The notes under the pieces are model-generated. The model searched no databases, was not told where the DNA came from, and saw only the letters and a list, made by a program, of their open reading frames with translations. Both the position numbers and the translations under genes were made by a program. 58,077 nucleotides of DNA from an uncultured Myxococcales bacterium (lineage in GTDB: Bacteria > Myxococcota_A > Polyangia > Polyangiales > Polyangiaceae), in NCBI GenBank assembly GCA_937902985.1, contig CALFNG010000477.1, positions 1-58,077 of the forward strand. The letters run 5' to 3'. Shown here one piece after another: positions 31,760 through 43,090 of the stretch (position 1 is the stretch's first letter; each line of letters begins with the position of its first letter).

Positions 31760-33694
31760 ATGGTCGAACGAAAGTTGCCGGCGAACGTCGACGTCGGCGC
31801 CCTCGGTCAGGCCATTCTCGAAGCGGCGCACGGCGCCCGCATCGGCGTCACCGTCACGCTGGTCGACGGCCCGCGGCCCCGCTGCGTCTACATCAACGAG
31901 GCGGCCGCCGAGATTCTCGGCTGGCCCGTCGAGGCGCTGCTCGAGCGCGATCCGCTCAGCCACATCGTGGCCGAAGACGCCGGACGCATCCAGGAGCGCT
32001 TCGCGCGCCGTTCGGCCGGCGAGCTCGGCGAGCGCTCGTACGAGCTCACCGTGCTCCGCCGCGACGGCGGGCGGGCCGTCATCGAGGTGTCGGCGAGCTC
32101 GGCGATGCTGGAGGGCCACCCGGTGGTCTTCGCCCTGGTGGTCGACGTGACCGCCCGCGTCGAGGCCGAGCGGGCCCGCCGCCGCACCGAAGCGCAGTTC
32201 CGCGACGTGATGGAGATCGCCCCGGAGCCCTTCGGCATCATCCGCGAGGGAAAGTTCGTGTTCGCGAACGCGGCGTACGCGAAGGTGCTCGGCTTCGCCA
32301 AGGCCGAAGACCTTTACGGCTTCCCCGTCACGTGCCGCCTCGACCCCGGCGAGGCCGACACGGTGCGCTCGCGGGAGAAGTTCATTCTCGAGGGCGGGCG
32401 CCTGGCGCCGATGATCTACCACGCGCGGCGGGTCGACGGGACGATCGTCGAGCTCGAGTCGAGCAGCGGTCCGTGCGACTTCGAGGGGCAGCCCGCCGTC
32501 ATCACGATGGTCCGCGACGCCAGCGCGCGAAAGGCGCTCGAGGCCCAGCTCGTTCAGGCCGACCGCCTCGCGGCGATCGGCACGATGGCCGCGGGCGTCG
32601 CCCACGAGATCAACAATCCCCTCGCCTACCTGATGCTGAATCTCGACTGGATCGCCCGGAAGCTCGCCGAGGGCGCGCGGGATCCCGCGAGCGTCGACGC
32701 GCTCATCGAGCTGCTGCGCGAGGCCCACCGCGGCGCCGAGCGCGTCGCCACCATCGTGCGCGAGCTTCGAGCGTTCTCGCGCGCCGACGGCGAGACACGG
32801 CGGCGCGTCGATCTGGCGGTCGTCGCCCGCTCCGCCATCAAGATCGCCGGTCATGAGATCCGCCACCGCGCGCGCGTGTCGACGTCGTTCGAAGCGGCGG
32901 GCCCCGTATGGGCGAACGAGTCGCGCCTCGAGCAGGTCGTCCTCAACCTGCTGCTCAACGCGGCCCACGCCATGCCCGAGACCCGCGTGGCCAGCAACGA
33001 GATCCGCGTCCAGGTGCGGCCCGACGGAGACGACAGCGCCGTCCTCGAGGTCGCCGACAACGGGGAAGGGATACCCCAGGAGATCCTCTCGCGCATCTTC
33101 GATCCTTTCTTCACCACCAAACCGCGCGGCGTTGGAATGGGCCTCGGCCTCTCCATCTGCCACGGCATCGTGACCGCGCTCGGCGGGCGCATCACGGTGC
33201 ACAGCGCGCCCGGCGAGGGCACGACCTTCCGCGTCGCCCTGCCCACGACCGACCGCGAATCGATCGAGGCCGAGGCGCCGCCGAGCCAGGCGCCCCCGTC
33301 GGGGCAACGGCCCCGCGCGCGCGTGCTCGTGGTCGACGACGAGATCTCGATCGCCCACACGCTGCGGGAGCTGCTCGGCGCGAATCACGACGTCACGGCG
33401 ACGACGAACGTTCGCGACGCGGTCGCCGCGGTGCAGGCCGGGGGCGACTTCGACGTCATCTTCTGCGACCTCATGATGCCGGGAAAGAGCGGCATCGAGC
33501 TCTACGAAGAGCTCCTCGCGAGGGTGCCTGCGCTCGCCAAGCGCGTCGTCTTCATGACGGGCGGCGCCTTCACCGCGAGGGCCGCCGAGTTCCTGACGAC
33601 CATCGGCAACCGGCGCATCGAAAAGCCCTTCAGCCTCGGTCTCATCGAACGAATCGTTCGTGAGATGGCCGCCTTGAAAAGCGGTGTAGAGTAG
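31760..33694 (+). CDS. PAS-PAS hybrid histidine kinase with C-terminal receiver
   Basis: A protein of 644 residues with no membrane segment, so it is a soluble sensor. Two PAS domains (about 15-135, with VYINEAAAEILGWPVEALLERD, and 145-265, with FVFANAAYAKVLGFAKAEDL) precede a HisKA domain with the phospho-acceptor in GVAHEINNPLAYL. The HATPase domain has LLLNAAHAMPE, DNGEGIPQEIL and GMGLGLSICHG. The terminal receiver has LVVDDEISIAHTL and the acceptor Asp in IFCDLMMPGKSG. No output domain or neighbouring regulator is present. ATG 31760 was chosen over a TTG 39 bases upstream. Confidence 0.93.
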   Translation: MVERKLPANVDVGALGQAILEAAHGARIGVTVTLVDGPRPRCVYINEAAAEILGWPVEALLERDPLSHIVAEDAGRIQERFARRSAGELGERSYELTVLRRDGGRAVIEVSASSAMLEGHPVVFALVVDVTARVEAERARRRTEAQFRDVMEIAPEPFGIIREGKFVFANAAYAKVLGFAKAEDLYGFPVTCRLDPGEADTVRSREKFILEGGRLAPMIYHARRVDGTIVELESSSGPCDFEGQPAVITMVRDASARKALEAQLVQADRLAAIGTMAAGVAHEINNPLAYLMLNLDWIARKLAEGARDPASVDALIELLREAHRGAERVATIVRELRAFSRADGETRRRVDLAVVARSAIKIAGHEIRHRARVSTSFEAAGPVWANESRLEQVVLNLLLNAAHAMPETRVASNEIRVQVRPDGDDSAVLEVADNGEGIPQEILSRIFDPFFTTKPRGVGMGLGLSICHGIVTALGGRITVHSAPGEGTTFRVALPTTDRESIEAEAPPSQAPPSGQRPRARVLVVDDEISIAHTLRELLGANHDVTATTNVRDAVAAVQAGGDFDVIFCDLMMPGKSGIELYEELLARVPALAKRVVFMTGGAFTARAAEFLTTIGNRRIEKPFSLGLIERIVREMAALKSGVE

Positions 33695-33705
33695 TCGTTA
33701 CTTCG

Positions 33706-35064
33706 ATGCCCACACTCTCGCTCACGCCCACGCCCGAGCGGCAGTCCCCCATCCGTCAAGAATCCCTGACCGTTCTGGCCAGGGTCGACCGCGAGGCGCC
33801 CCTTCGAGCGACCCTCGACGCGCTCGGCGCGTCGGCTCCGAGCGTCTTCGCCGACCCTGAGCTGGGCATTCACTTCGCCCGCCTCGTGGTCATTCCGAAA
33901 GACGGCGACCAGGCGGACTCTTCGGTGTGGCTCGCCTTCGAATCCAACTTCGACACGCCGTTTTCCGGCGAGGTCGAAGCGCAAGCCGCCCACCTCGACG
34001 CACTCTCGGCGCGAGCGCGCGACACCCTCGCCGAGATCTTCGGGTGTTGCTCGGGCTTCCCGGCGGCCGGCTCCCCCGAGCCCGCCGGCCGCCTCGCCGC
34101 CTATCTCAAGGCGGGGCTCGTCCCGTCGACGGCCTCGTACCAGGGGCACTCCCACCGGAGCATCGCGCGGATCCGGCTCGAGCGGGACCTGCGAGAGATC
34201 ATCCTCACGTACCTCGAGACGGCCAACGGGTGCGGGCCCGAGCAACTCTTCGAGCGCGTTCGAGACCACGTTCGCGCGCTGTCGAAGACCGACCCGCGGC
34301 TCGCCGGGCTCGACGTCGATCAGCCGGCGCCGCCGCTGCCCGACCCGGTGGTCCGCAGCCAGCACCTGAGCGAAGGCTGGGCCCCCTGGATCGAGGCCGG
34401 CAAGCTCAAAGACACGCTGCCCATCTTGCTCAACCTGCCCAAGGCGCTCCTCGAGTGGCAGAAGCACGACGCCGTCTTCGACGTGCGCGAGCACCAGGAG
34501 CGGTGGACCGACGCCGACCGCGAGGCGTTCTCGGCGATCGCCCGCTCCGAGGACCACGGGACGCAGAACGCGTTGACCCACGTCGTTCCGCTCCGCGAGG
34601 GCAGCGGCCGCCTCACGGTGCTCAAGCACGCGCACGCGACCGTCAACCGCATATCGCAGAATCACTTCCAGTACATCGGCCAGCTGGGGACCATCCCGTC
34701 GATCCACTTCGCCAAGTGGCTCCTCTTCGAGTCGGACCGGCGCCTCCTCTTCTTCAGCAACTACGACAAGAGCTGGGAGAGCTATCTCGGAGACTTCGTC
34801 GACCGGGCGCCCGAGGGCCTGAACCTCGCCTGGTCGTGCACCAGGGAATACCCGCGAACGGTGGCCTTCGCCTTCGAGGGCGCGAAAGACGAGGAGACGT
34901 TCAAGTCGTGGACGCGCGCCTACCAGGTGCCGACGCAGTTCTTCTACAGCGCCTACACCGACCTCACGATCGAGACCATCAACAACAACACGTGGATCCG
35001 GACTCGGCTCCACGACGCGCCGAGCGCCGGCGGCCTCGACGCCTGGCTCCGGAGATTGACTTGA
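33706..35064 (+). CDS. Conserved protein of unknown function paired with the DyP peroxidase
   Basis: A protein of 452 residues with no signal peptide. Two regions look like a duplicated ferredoxin-like fold as in DyP peroxidases themselves: IHFARLVVIPKDGD with VWLAFESNFDTPFSGEVEAQ near 60-100, and SIHFAKWLLFESDRRLLFFSNYDKSWESYLGDF near 325-360. No GXXDG haem motif is present. It ends eight bases before the peroxidase start, so the two are surely co-expressed. It may be a partner or a haemless relative of the peroxidase. No named family is recognised. Confidence 0.75.
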   Translation: MPTLSLTPTPERQSPIRQESLTVLARVDREAPLRATLDALGASAPSVFADPELGIHFARLVVIPKDGDQADSSVWLAFESNFDTPFSGEVEAQAAHLDALSARARDTLAEIFGCCSGFPAAGSPEPAGRLAAYLKAGLVPSTASYQGHSHRSIARIRLERDLREIILTYLETANGCGPEQLFERVRDHVRALSKTDPRLAGLDVDQPAPPLPDPVVRSQHLSEGWAPWIEAGKLKDTLPILLNLPKALLEWQKHDAVFDVREHQERWTDADREAFSAIARSEDHGTQNALTHVVPLREGSGRLTVLKHAHATVNRISQNHFQYIGQLGTIPSIHFAKWLLFESDRRLLFFSNYDKSWESYLGDFVDRAPEGLNLAWSCTREYPRTVAFAFEGAKDEETFKSWTRAYQVPTQFFYSAYTDLTIETINNNTWIRTRLHDAPSAGGLDAWLRRLT

Positions 35065-35071
35065 GGTTCAT

Positions 35072-36604
35072 GTGAACACGCAACCGGGAAGCTCGCTCGA
35101 GCTCGACGAGATCCAGGGTCTCGTCTTGAACGGCTACCGCCACCACACGGCGGCGCGCTACGTCATGTTCGAGATCGTCGACGCGGCGCGCGCCCGCGCC
35201 TGGCTCGGCTCGGTCGTGAATCACCTGCAGTTCGGCGACTACCGGAAGACGCCGCGCGAGCAGCCGCCCTTCATTCGCGACGTGTGCTGTAACCTCGCCT
35301 TCACCCATCCCGGGTTCGCGGCGCTGGGGCTGCCCACGATCGCGCTCAACGGCTTCAGCCAGCCTTTTCAAGAGGGCCTGGCCGATCCGAACCGCGCGCG
35401 GCGCCTGGGCGACGACGGGGCGAGCGACCCGACGAAGTGGGCGTGGGGCGGGCCGGGCCGACCCGTGCACGGGCTGCTGGCAGTGTTCGGAATGCACTGC
35501 ACTCCGGAGGGGTACGCGGCGCTCAAGGCGGTCATCGACGCGACCCTGGTCGAGGCCAACGGCGTGCGCGAGACCGCCGTTCTCGACACGGTGCCGACCG
35601 ATCCGGTCCTTCGCAAAGAGCACTTCGGCTTCCGCGACGGCATCACGAACCCCCAGATTGCGAGCCTCGCCCAGCCCGGCAAGGGCGACATCATCGCCGA
35701 CGGCGAAGTGCTGCTCGGCTACGAGAACGGCTATGGCCACTTGCCGATGGCGCCGCACGTCCCGGCCGAGACCGACCGCGCAGGCGTGCTCGCCCCGGCC
35801 GTGGCCCGACCGGGCTTCAACGACTTCGGGCGCAACGGCAGCTATCTCGTCTTCCGCCAGCTCCAGCAAGACGTGCGGGCGTTCTGGGAATACGTCTACA
35901 AGGCCAAGGACGCGATCCCCGGGCTGCCGGCCGGGCGCGAAGGCGCCGAGTGGCTCGCGTCGCGCCTCGTCGGCCGCTGGCCGAACGGCACGCCGATCAC
36001 GCGGTATCCGGAGCGACCCGGGCCCGACGCCGAAGACAAGCTGAACGACTTTCTCTACTACGAGACGGGCGACGGGTTCGGCGCGCGCTGCCCCATTGGC
36101 GCGCACATCCGGCGCACCAACCCGCGCGACACGACGCTCCCCGTGCCGCACGACGTCGAACTCAGCGGCTCGCCCGACGATGCCGAGAAGCGAAAGGCGG
36201 TGCTCGCGCTCACCGCCCTTCATCGCATCGTGCGCCGCGGCCGCATGTACGGCGACCCGGCCGACCCCGTGTACGACCTCGAACGCCTGCGCCAGTGCGA
36301 CGACAAGGACCGCGGCCTCCACTTTCTCTGCTTCAACGCCAACCTGAATCGGCAGTTCGAGTTCGTGCAGTCGAACTGGGCGGTCAACCCCACGTTCGCC
36401 GGCCTGAGCCGCGACCCCGATCCGCTGCTCGGCGCTCGGCGAACCGTTCCCTTCCCGGCGGCCGACTTCACGATGCCGGGTGGACCGGGTTGCCCGACGC
36501 GCCGCGTCCACGACCTGCCGCGCGTCGTCGAAGTGCGCGGCGGCGCTTACTTCTTCATGCCGAGCCGCGGGGCGCTGCGATACCTGGCGGCATGCGGCGC
36601 GTAG
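35072..36604 (+). CDS. DyP-type haem peroxidase (long, class C/D-like)
   Basis: A protein of 510 residues starting at GTG with GAGG nearby. Dye-decolourising peroxidases use peroxide to oxidise bulky phenolics and dyes. The distal GXXDG motif is [10 protein letters not shown], with its catalytic Asp. The proximal haem His is most likely in [31 protein letters not shown] is the usual family block after the motif. No Tat or Sec signal and no encapsulin-targeting tail is visible, so it appears cytoplasmic. The length fits the long classes rather than the roughly 350-residue A and B types. Confidence 0.93.
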   Translation: MNTQPGSSLELDEIQGLVLNGYRHHTAARYVMFEIVDAARARAWLGSVVNHLQFGDYRKTPREQPPFIRDVCCNLAFTHPGFAALGLPTIALNGFSQPFQEGLADPNRARRLGDDGASDPTKWAWGGPGRPVHGLLAVFGMHCTPEGYAALKAVIDATLVEANGVRETAVLDTVPTDPVLRKEHFGFRDGITNPQIASLAQPGKGDIIADGEVLLGYENGYGHLPMAPHVPAETDRAGVLAPAVARPGFNDFGRNGSYLVFRQLQQDVRAFWEYVYKAKDAIPGLPAGREGAEWLASRLVGRWPNGTPITRYPERPGPDAEDKLNDFLYYETGDGFGARCPIGAHIRRTNPRDTTLPVPHDVELSGSPDDAEKRKAVLALTALHRIVRRGRMYGDPADPVYDLERLRQCDDKDRGLHFLCFNANLNRQFEFVQSNWAVNPTFAGLSRDPDPLLGARRTVPFPAADFTMPGGPGCPTRRVHDLPRVVEVRGGAYFFMPSRGALRYLAACGA

Positions 36605-36674
36605 ACTCGGGCTCCCCGGCTCCGCGCACGGCGCCTCGACGCCCGTCGGAACCTCCCCTACAGGACGCTCGCCC

Positions 36675-37272
36675 ATGAAGCTCTATTTCGCGCCCGGCAC
36701 CTGCTCGCTGCACCCCCACATCGCCCTCGTCGAGACCGGGCTGCCGTTCGAGCTCGTTCGGGTCGACACGCGCTCGCACAAGACGAGCGACGGCCGGGAC
36801 TTCTACGCGATCAACCCCAAGGGCTACGTGCCGGCCCTCGAGCTCGACGACGGGAGCCTACTCACCGAGGGGGCGGTCATCACCTAGTACATCGCCGACC
36901 AGCGGCCCGAGGCGAACATCATCCCCGCGGCGGGCACGCTCGAGCGGTACCACGTGTAAGAGTGGCTGAACTTCATCGCGACCGAGATCCACGAGGCCTT
37001 CGCGCCCCTCCTTTGGCGGCTCCGACGAGGCCAAGGAGCTGGCGCGCACGAAGATCGCCAAGCGCTTCGACTTCGTCGCGAAACGTCTCGACGAGCATCC
37101 CCACCTGGTGGGCGACACCTTCTCCGTGGCCGACGGGTACCTCTTCAACATGCTGACGTGGACCCAGTACACCGGCATCGACCTGGCGAAGTGGCCGTCG
37201 CTGCAGGCGTTCTCCGCCCGCGTGCAGCAGCGCCCGTCAGTGCAGGCCGCGCTCGCGGCCGAGAGACCCTGA
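36675..37272 (+). pseudogene. Glutathione S-transferase pseudogene (two nonsense codons and one frameshift)
   Basis: The first 70 codons encode a good beta-class GST thioredoxin domain ([43 protein letters not shown]). TAG then occurs where YIADQRPEANIIPA resumes in frame, and a TAA sits before EWLNFIATEIHE; both positions would be Gln in intact relatives. A one-base insertion near 37010 shifts the frame, after which FGGSDEAKELARTKIAKRF and VADGYLFNMLTWTQYTGIDL run to a proper TGA. The whole gene is thus present but broken at three points, implying recent decay. Confidence 0.88.
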
Positions 37273-37437
37273 ACGTTCGGCTCTACCGCAAAAAATGCTG
37301 GGCAAGAAAGCTGGCTCACTGCGTCACGGACCGCTTGCGTCGGCGGGGCCTTGCGCGCAATTCTTCGCGCCGCCGCGAACCGCTCACGGCCACGCGGCCG
37401 CGGCAGCGGCATCTGACCGTCAAGGAGTCCTCGTCTC

Positions 37438-39810
37438 ATGCGCAAACCGATCCGCCGCGCCGCCGTCATCGGAGCGGGCGTCATGGGGAGCGGCATCGCC
37501 GCCCACCTCGCCAACGCCGGCATCCAGGTCCTCTTGATGGACATCGTGCCGCCGAACCTGACCGACGCCGAGAAGAAAGACCGCGCCGCGCGCAACCGCT
37601 TCGCGGGCGGCGGCCTCGAGAAGGCCATCAAGAGCCGCCCCGCCGCGTTCTTTCACAAGGACCGCGCGCGCCTCGTCTCGGTGGGTAACGTCGAAGACGA
37701 TCTCGCCAAGCTGGGCGACGTCGACCTCGTCGTCGAGGCCATCATCGAGCAGGTCGCGCCGAAGCAAGCGCTCTTCGCGAAGCTCGAGAAGATCGTCCAC
37801 GGCGACTGCATCGTGGCCTCGAACACGAGCGGCCTGCGCATCACCGAGATGATGGAGGGGCGCAGCGCGTCGTTCAAATCGCGCTTCCTCGTGATGCACT
37901 TCTTCAACCCGGTCCGCTACATGAAGCTCCTCGAGCTCGTGGCCGGGCCCGAGACGTCGGCCGAGTCGCTCGACCGCATCCGCGGCGCCGGCGAAGACCT
38001 CCTCGGGAAGGGCGTCGTCATCGGCAAAGATACGCCGAACTTCGTGGGCAACCGCATCGGTTGTCACGCCATGCTCACCACGATCCACCTGATGCTCGAA
38101 GAGGGCCTCGCCCCCGAAGACGTCGACGGGATCACCGGCGAGCCCATCGGCCACCCGAAGAGCGCGTCGTTCCGCACGGCCGACCTCGTCGGCGTCGACA
38201 CCTTCGTTCACGTGGCCGACAACTGCTACGCGTCGCTCGTCGGCGACGAAGACCGCGAGGTCTTCAAGATCCCGCCCTTCATTCGCGCGATGGTCGAGAA
38301 GAAGCTCCTCGGCGACAAGACCAAAGGAGGCTTCTACAAGAAGGGCAAGGAGGGCGTCGACACCCTCGACCCGAAGACGCTCGAGTACCGGCCGCGCGGC
38401 GGAGACAAGGAGATCCGCGCCAAGGTGAAGGAGCTCGCGCAGATCGAAGACGTGGGCGCTCGCATGCGCAAGCTCTTCGCCGACGAGGGCAAGGCCGGAA
38501 AGTTCGCGTGGAAGGTGCTCTCGCGATCGCTCGCCTACTCGGCGCGTCGCATCGGCGAGATCGCCGACGACATCACCGCCATCGATGAGGCAATGCGCTG
38601 GGGTTACAACTGGGAGCTCGGGCCCTTCGAGTCGTGGGACGCGATCGGCTTCGAAGCCGTTCTCGACCGCATGAAGAAAGACGGCGTGTCGCTCCCCCCG
38701 TCGATCGAGAAGATGCGCGGCTCGGGCGCGAAGAGCTTTTACACGGCCGACGGCAAGGTCTTCGACCTGCTCAAGAACGCGTACGTCGCGAAGCCGGCGG
38801 ACCCGCGCACGGCCCCGCTGCCGGCGCTGCGCAAGGGCGCCGCGCCCGTGCTCAAGAACGACGGCGCCGAGGCGTGGGACCTGGGCGACGGCGTCCTCGG
38901 CCTCACGTTCAAGACGAAGGCCAACAGCATCGACGCCGACGTCATCAAGCTCATGGACGACGCGGTGTCGAAGGCCGAGACCGACTTTCGCGCCCTCGTG
39001 GTCGCCAACCAGGGCGAGAACTTCTGCGTCGGCGCCAACCTGATGGCCGTGGTGATGGCCGCGGGCAACAAGGACTGGGACGAGCTCCGCACGATGGTCA
39101 AGGGCTTCCAGTACGCCTGCCAGCGCATGAAGTACGCGATGGTCCCGGTGGTGGCGGCGCCCTACGGCATGACGCTCGGCGGCGGCCTCGAGATCGCGCT
39201 CGGCGCAGGCAACGTGCAGGCCGCGGCCGAGACGTACGCGGGCCTCGTCGAGGTCGGCGTCGGCCTCGTGCCCGGCGGCGGCGGCACGATGAACCTCTTG
39301 TGGCGCGCCTTCGACGGCGTGCAAGACGGCGCGACGGTCGACTCGTACGCCCTCGTCACGCAGGTGTTCAAGAACATCGCCATGGTCCGCGTCGCGACCA
39401 GCGCCGAAGAGGCCAAGGCGTTCGGGTACTTCAAGCGCACCTCGGGCGTGAGCTTCGACAAGGCGCGCCTCGTCGCCGACGCGAAGGCCCGCGCCCTCGG
39501 GCTCGCGCAGAGCGGCTGGCACCCGCCGGCGTCGCGCGCGCACGTGCTACCGGGCGAGAGCGGAATGGCTACGTTGTCGATGATGATCGGCACGCTCGTC
39601 GACGCCGGCCAGGCGAGCCCCTACGACGCGAAGATCGCCGGCAAGCTCGCCGAGATTCTCTGCGGCGGCGTGTCGGGCGGCGCCCACGAAGTGACCGAAG
39701 ACGAGATGCTCGAGCTCGAGCGCGAGGCCTTCTTGAGCCTCTGCGGCGAGCAAAAGAGCCAGGAACGGATGCAGTACATGCTGATGAACAACAAGCCGCT
39801 GAGGAACTAG
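37438..39810 (+). CDS. fadN: 3-hydroxyacyl-CoA dehydrogenase / enoyl-CoA hydratase fusion (FadN type)
   Basis: A protein of 790 residues catalysing the hydration and second oxidation of beta-oxidation. The dehydrogenase comes first: RAAVIGAGVMGSGIAAHLANAG binds NAD, and the catalytic His is in VMHFFNPVRYMKLLELV. The crotonase domain is C-terminal (FRALVVANQGENFCVGANL, GMTLGGGLEIALGAG, VGVGLVPGGGGTMNL). This order is that of Bacillus FadN and the reverse of FadB/FadJ. AAGGAG lies upstream. The thiolase follows after two bases, so the pair forms a degradative unit like fadNA. Confidence 0.93.
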   Translation: MRKPIRRAAVIGAGVMGSGIAAHLANAGIQVLLMDIVPPNLTDAEKKDRAARNRFAGGGLEKAIKSRPAAFFHKDRARLVSVGNVEDDLAKLGDVDLVVEAIIEQVAPKQALFAKLEKIVHGDCIVASNTSGLRITEMMEGRSASFKSRFLVMHFFNPVRYMKLLELVAGPETSAESLDRIRGAGEDLLGKGVVIGKDTPNFVGNRIGCHAMLTTIHLMLEEGLAPEDVDGITGEPIGHPKSASFRTADLVGVDTFVHVADNCYASLVGDEDREVFKIPPFIRAMVEKKLLGDKTKGGFYKKGKEGVDTLDPKTLEYRPRGGDKEIRAKVKELAQIEDVGARMRKLFADEGKAGKFAWKVLSRSLAYSARRIGEIADDITAIDEAMRWGYNWELGPFESWDAIGFEAVLDRMKKDGVSLPPSIEKMRGSGAKSFYTADGKVFDLLKNAYVAKPADPRTAPLPALRKGAAPVLKNDGAEAWDLGDGVLGLTFKTKANSIDADVIKLMDDAVSKAETDFRALVVANQGENFCVGANLMAVVMAAGNKDWDELRTMVKGFQYACQRMKYAMVPVVAAPYGMTLGGGLEIALGAGNVQAAAETYAGLVEVGVGLVPGGGGTMNLLWRAFDGVQDGATVDSYALVTQVFKNIAMVRVATSAEEAKAFGYFKRTSGVSFDKARLVADAKARALGLAQSGWHPPASRAHVLPGESGMATLSMMIGTLVDAGQASPYDAKIAGKLAEILCGGVSGGAHEVTEDEMLELEREAFLSLCGEQKSQERMQYMLMNNKPLRN

Positions 39811-39812
39811 CC

Positions 39813-40982
<1,170 letters not shown>

Positions 40983-40986
40983 AGAA

Positions 40987-41313
40987 GTGAGCGAGATAGA
41001 CATCACGTCGGTCGCGTCGAAGATCGGCGGCATCGTCGGGCCGCACTACGCGGCGTCCAAGGCCGGCGTCGAAGGGATGATGCACGCGTATGCAGCTCTC
41101 CTCGCCAGGGACGGCATCACCGCCAACGCCATCTCGCCGGCCCTCGTGAAGACCGACATGATCGCCGGGGTGGCCGCGGCCTCGCCCGAGCGCTTGCCCG
41201 TGGGCCGCCTTGGGAAAGCGAGCGAGGTCGCCGACCTGACGGTCGCCATCGCCTCCAACGGCTTCGTCACCGGCCAGACCGTCCAGATCAACGGCGGCGT
41301 CTACATGACCTAG
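40987..41313 (+). pseudogene. C-terminal fragment of a short-chain dehydrogenase/reductase
   Basis: About 108 codons hold the SDR catalytic region SVASKIGGIVG then the YxxxK motif YAASKAGVEGM, NAISPALVKTDMIAGV, and the usual C-terminal end VTGQTVQINGGVYM. The first 140 or so residues, including the NAD-binding GxxxGxG, are missing; the fadA stop lies only four bases upstream of the GTG. It cannot bind cofactor and is best read as a deletion remnant, perhaps still translated from the fad transcript. Confidence 0.8.
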
Positions 41314-41374
41314 CGCAAGGGAGCGCGGTTTTAGGAGCTTGACGCATCGCGGCGTACGACGGATTAAGGGTCGC

Positions 41375-42241
41375 GTGAGTACCCCTATCGTTCCCAAGAG
41401 CTCGTTCGCGCGCGTCGGTGAGGTCGATCTGCACTGGGCAGAGCTCGGCAGCGGGCCTCCCCTCGTCCTTTTGCATGGGCTCTGCGATTCGCATCGCACG
41501 TGGTTCCCCGTGGCCCCCGCCCTCGCGCGGCGCCGCCGCGTGCTGATGCTCGACCTCGCGGGCCACGGCGAGTCGTCGCGGCCGGACGCGAGCTACGCGC
41601 TCGAGTGGCACGCGAACCTCGTGGGCGCTTGGCTCACCCAGCTCGGTCTCGACCAGGTCGATCTCGTTGGCCACTCTTACGGCGGCGGCGTCGCCATGTG
41701 GATGCTCCTCGAGCACCGCGGGCGCGTCCGCCGCCTCGGCCTCGAGTCGTCGGGCGGTCTCGGTCGCGAAGTGGGGCCCGCGCTACGGTGGGCGTCGTTC
41801 CCGTTCTTCGTCGAACGCTTCGGCCAGCCCTTCATGTCGTTCGGCACCACGCGCGCGCTCAACGCGGCGGGGGCGGCGTTCACGAAGGAGGAGATCGCGA
41901 TCCTCGCCGCGTACAACGCTCGCCCCGGCACGGCGCGCGCGTTTTCGCGCAGCGTCCGCGACGTCATCAACGGCTGGGGACAGCACCGGCACTTCCTCGA
42001 CGGCGCGAGTCGCGTGTCCACGCTGCCGCCCGTCGCGATCTTCTGGGGCGAGAGCGACATGCTCATTCCCATCAAGCACGGCATCGCGGCCGGAGCGCTC
42101 ATGGGCGCCACACTGACGCGTTTTCCCGGCGTGGGGCACTTCCCGCACCGGCAAGCGCCGGAGCGGTACGTCGAGGCGCTCGAGGCGTTCCTCGATCCGC
42201 CGTATGTCGCGAATGCGCGATTGCGGGTCGAGGCGGGGTGA
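41375..42241 (+). CDS. Alpha/beta-fold hydrolase
   Basis: A protein of 288 residues. The fold is clear: PPLVLLHGLCDSHRTWFPVAP (oxyanion hole), LDLAGHGESSRPD, the nucleophile elbow VGHSYGGGVAM, the acid in FWGESDMLIP and the catalytic His in FPGVGHFPHRQ. It resembles the MhpC/epoxide-hydrolase-like group; the substrate is unknown. The GTG at 41375 follows AAGGG; a TTG at 41339 would add 12 residues but sits only one base from its AGGAG. It is the last intact gene before a degenerate stretch. Confidence 0.85.
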   Translation: MSTPIVPKSSFARVGEVDLHWAELGSGPPLVLLHGLCDSHRTWFPVAPALARRRRVLMLDLAGHGESSRPDASYALEWHANLVGAWLTQLGLDQVDLVGHSYGGGVAMWMLLEHRGRVRRLGLESSGGLGREVGPALRWASFPFFVERFGQPFMSFGTTRALNAAGAAFTKEEIAILAAYNARPGTARAFSRSVRDVINGWGQHRHFLDGASRVSTLPPVAIFWGESDMLIPIKHGIAAGALMGATLTRFPGVGHFPHRQAPERYVEALEAFLDPPYVANARLRVEAG

Positions 42242-42392
42242 GGGTAGGCGAGGGCGCGCTCAGCGACGCCCCGGCGTCACCCCCCGTGCCAATACAATGT
42301 CCCCTGAGACAGTCCCCTCTGCAGGACGCGCGGGATGGGTCGGATCCTGCACCGTGTAGAACGTGGAGCCGAAGTCGAGACCCGTTCGCGCA

Positions 42393-42539
42393 TCAGTTCT
42401 TGCCGATGCCCCAGATCCCATCCGTCCCGTGCCAGTACACGTTGGACGGGTCGAGCACGACGGGGCCGTCCCAGCCGAATTGGCCGGATGCAAGGGTAGC
42501 AATCCGTTCCGCTCGTGCTGGAACGCCGACCCACGTTGG
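42393..42539 (-). pseudogene. Remnant of a beta-propeller-like secreted protein
   Basis: This frame encodes TWVGVPARAERIATLASGQF followed by GWDGPVVLDPSNVYWHGTDG and IWGIGK, then stops. The VVLDPSNVYWHGTDGI part matches the repeating blade pattern (ALDATHVYW-like) of TolB/NHL-type propeller proteins common in myxobacteria. Only one blade and an end are left. Upstream on the same strand a different frame (42540-42732) reads as a weak signal peptide, RWPLAYAVCAGIGVAATVTP. The two may be the ends of one gene joined by a deletion and frameshift. Confidence 0.4.
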
Positions 42540-43090
42540 CGAAGTTCGTCGTAACGCCCGTTACCACGTCGCCCGTTTCGACGCCCGTCGAGGCTCCCGC
42601 GCCGGCCACGAGCACGGCCACGCCCTCGCCGGCGACAACGGCTGCACCGACCGGCAACGCGCCGGCCGGCGTGACCGTCGCCGCGACGCCGATGCCCGCG
42701 CACACCGCGTAGGCGAGGGGCCACCGCAACAAAGGAAGCGGGGAGCGCCGTCGGAATGGGCGTCACTCCCCGCTCCCGCTCTGGTTTCGCCTCCCTGGGG
42801 CGCGCGGCCCTGTCCACGGCGCTCTTACGATCACTTCGTCACGGAGCACGTCAGCGGTCACCGCCGGCTGCACCGTGAGTTGGCCCGCGAACGGCGTAGC
42901 GATGCGCGTGAACAAATGACTAGACGGACGCCGATGAACGAGATGGCAAACGTAGAGAAACGGTCCGGACACCGAGCGATAAAGCTTAGTCGGCAAATTG
43001 CCGGCCTCGAATCGCGCCCCTGGCGTGCAGGGATAAGCCCTGGGCCTCGGGGCATTCGATAGGTCGTGACTCGCGCACCTCACTCTGAGG

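Noticed and set aside
36675-37272. Reassignment of TAG/TAA to glutamine
   Set aside because: A frameshift also breaks the gene, and all neighbouring genes use TAG, TAA and TGA as normal stops.
42515-42712. Thr/Pro-rich plus-strand frame as a secreted small protein
   Set aside because: It is only a linker-like composition with no signal peptide or domain and overlaps the minus-strand relic; support is too weak.
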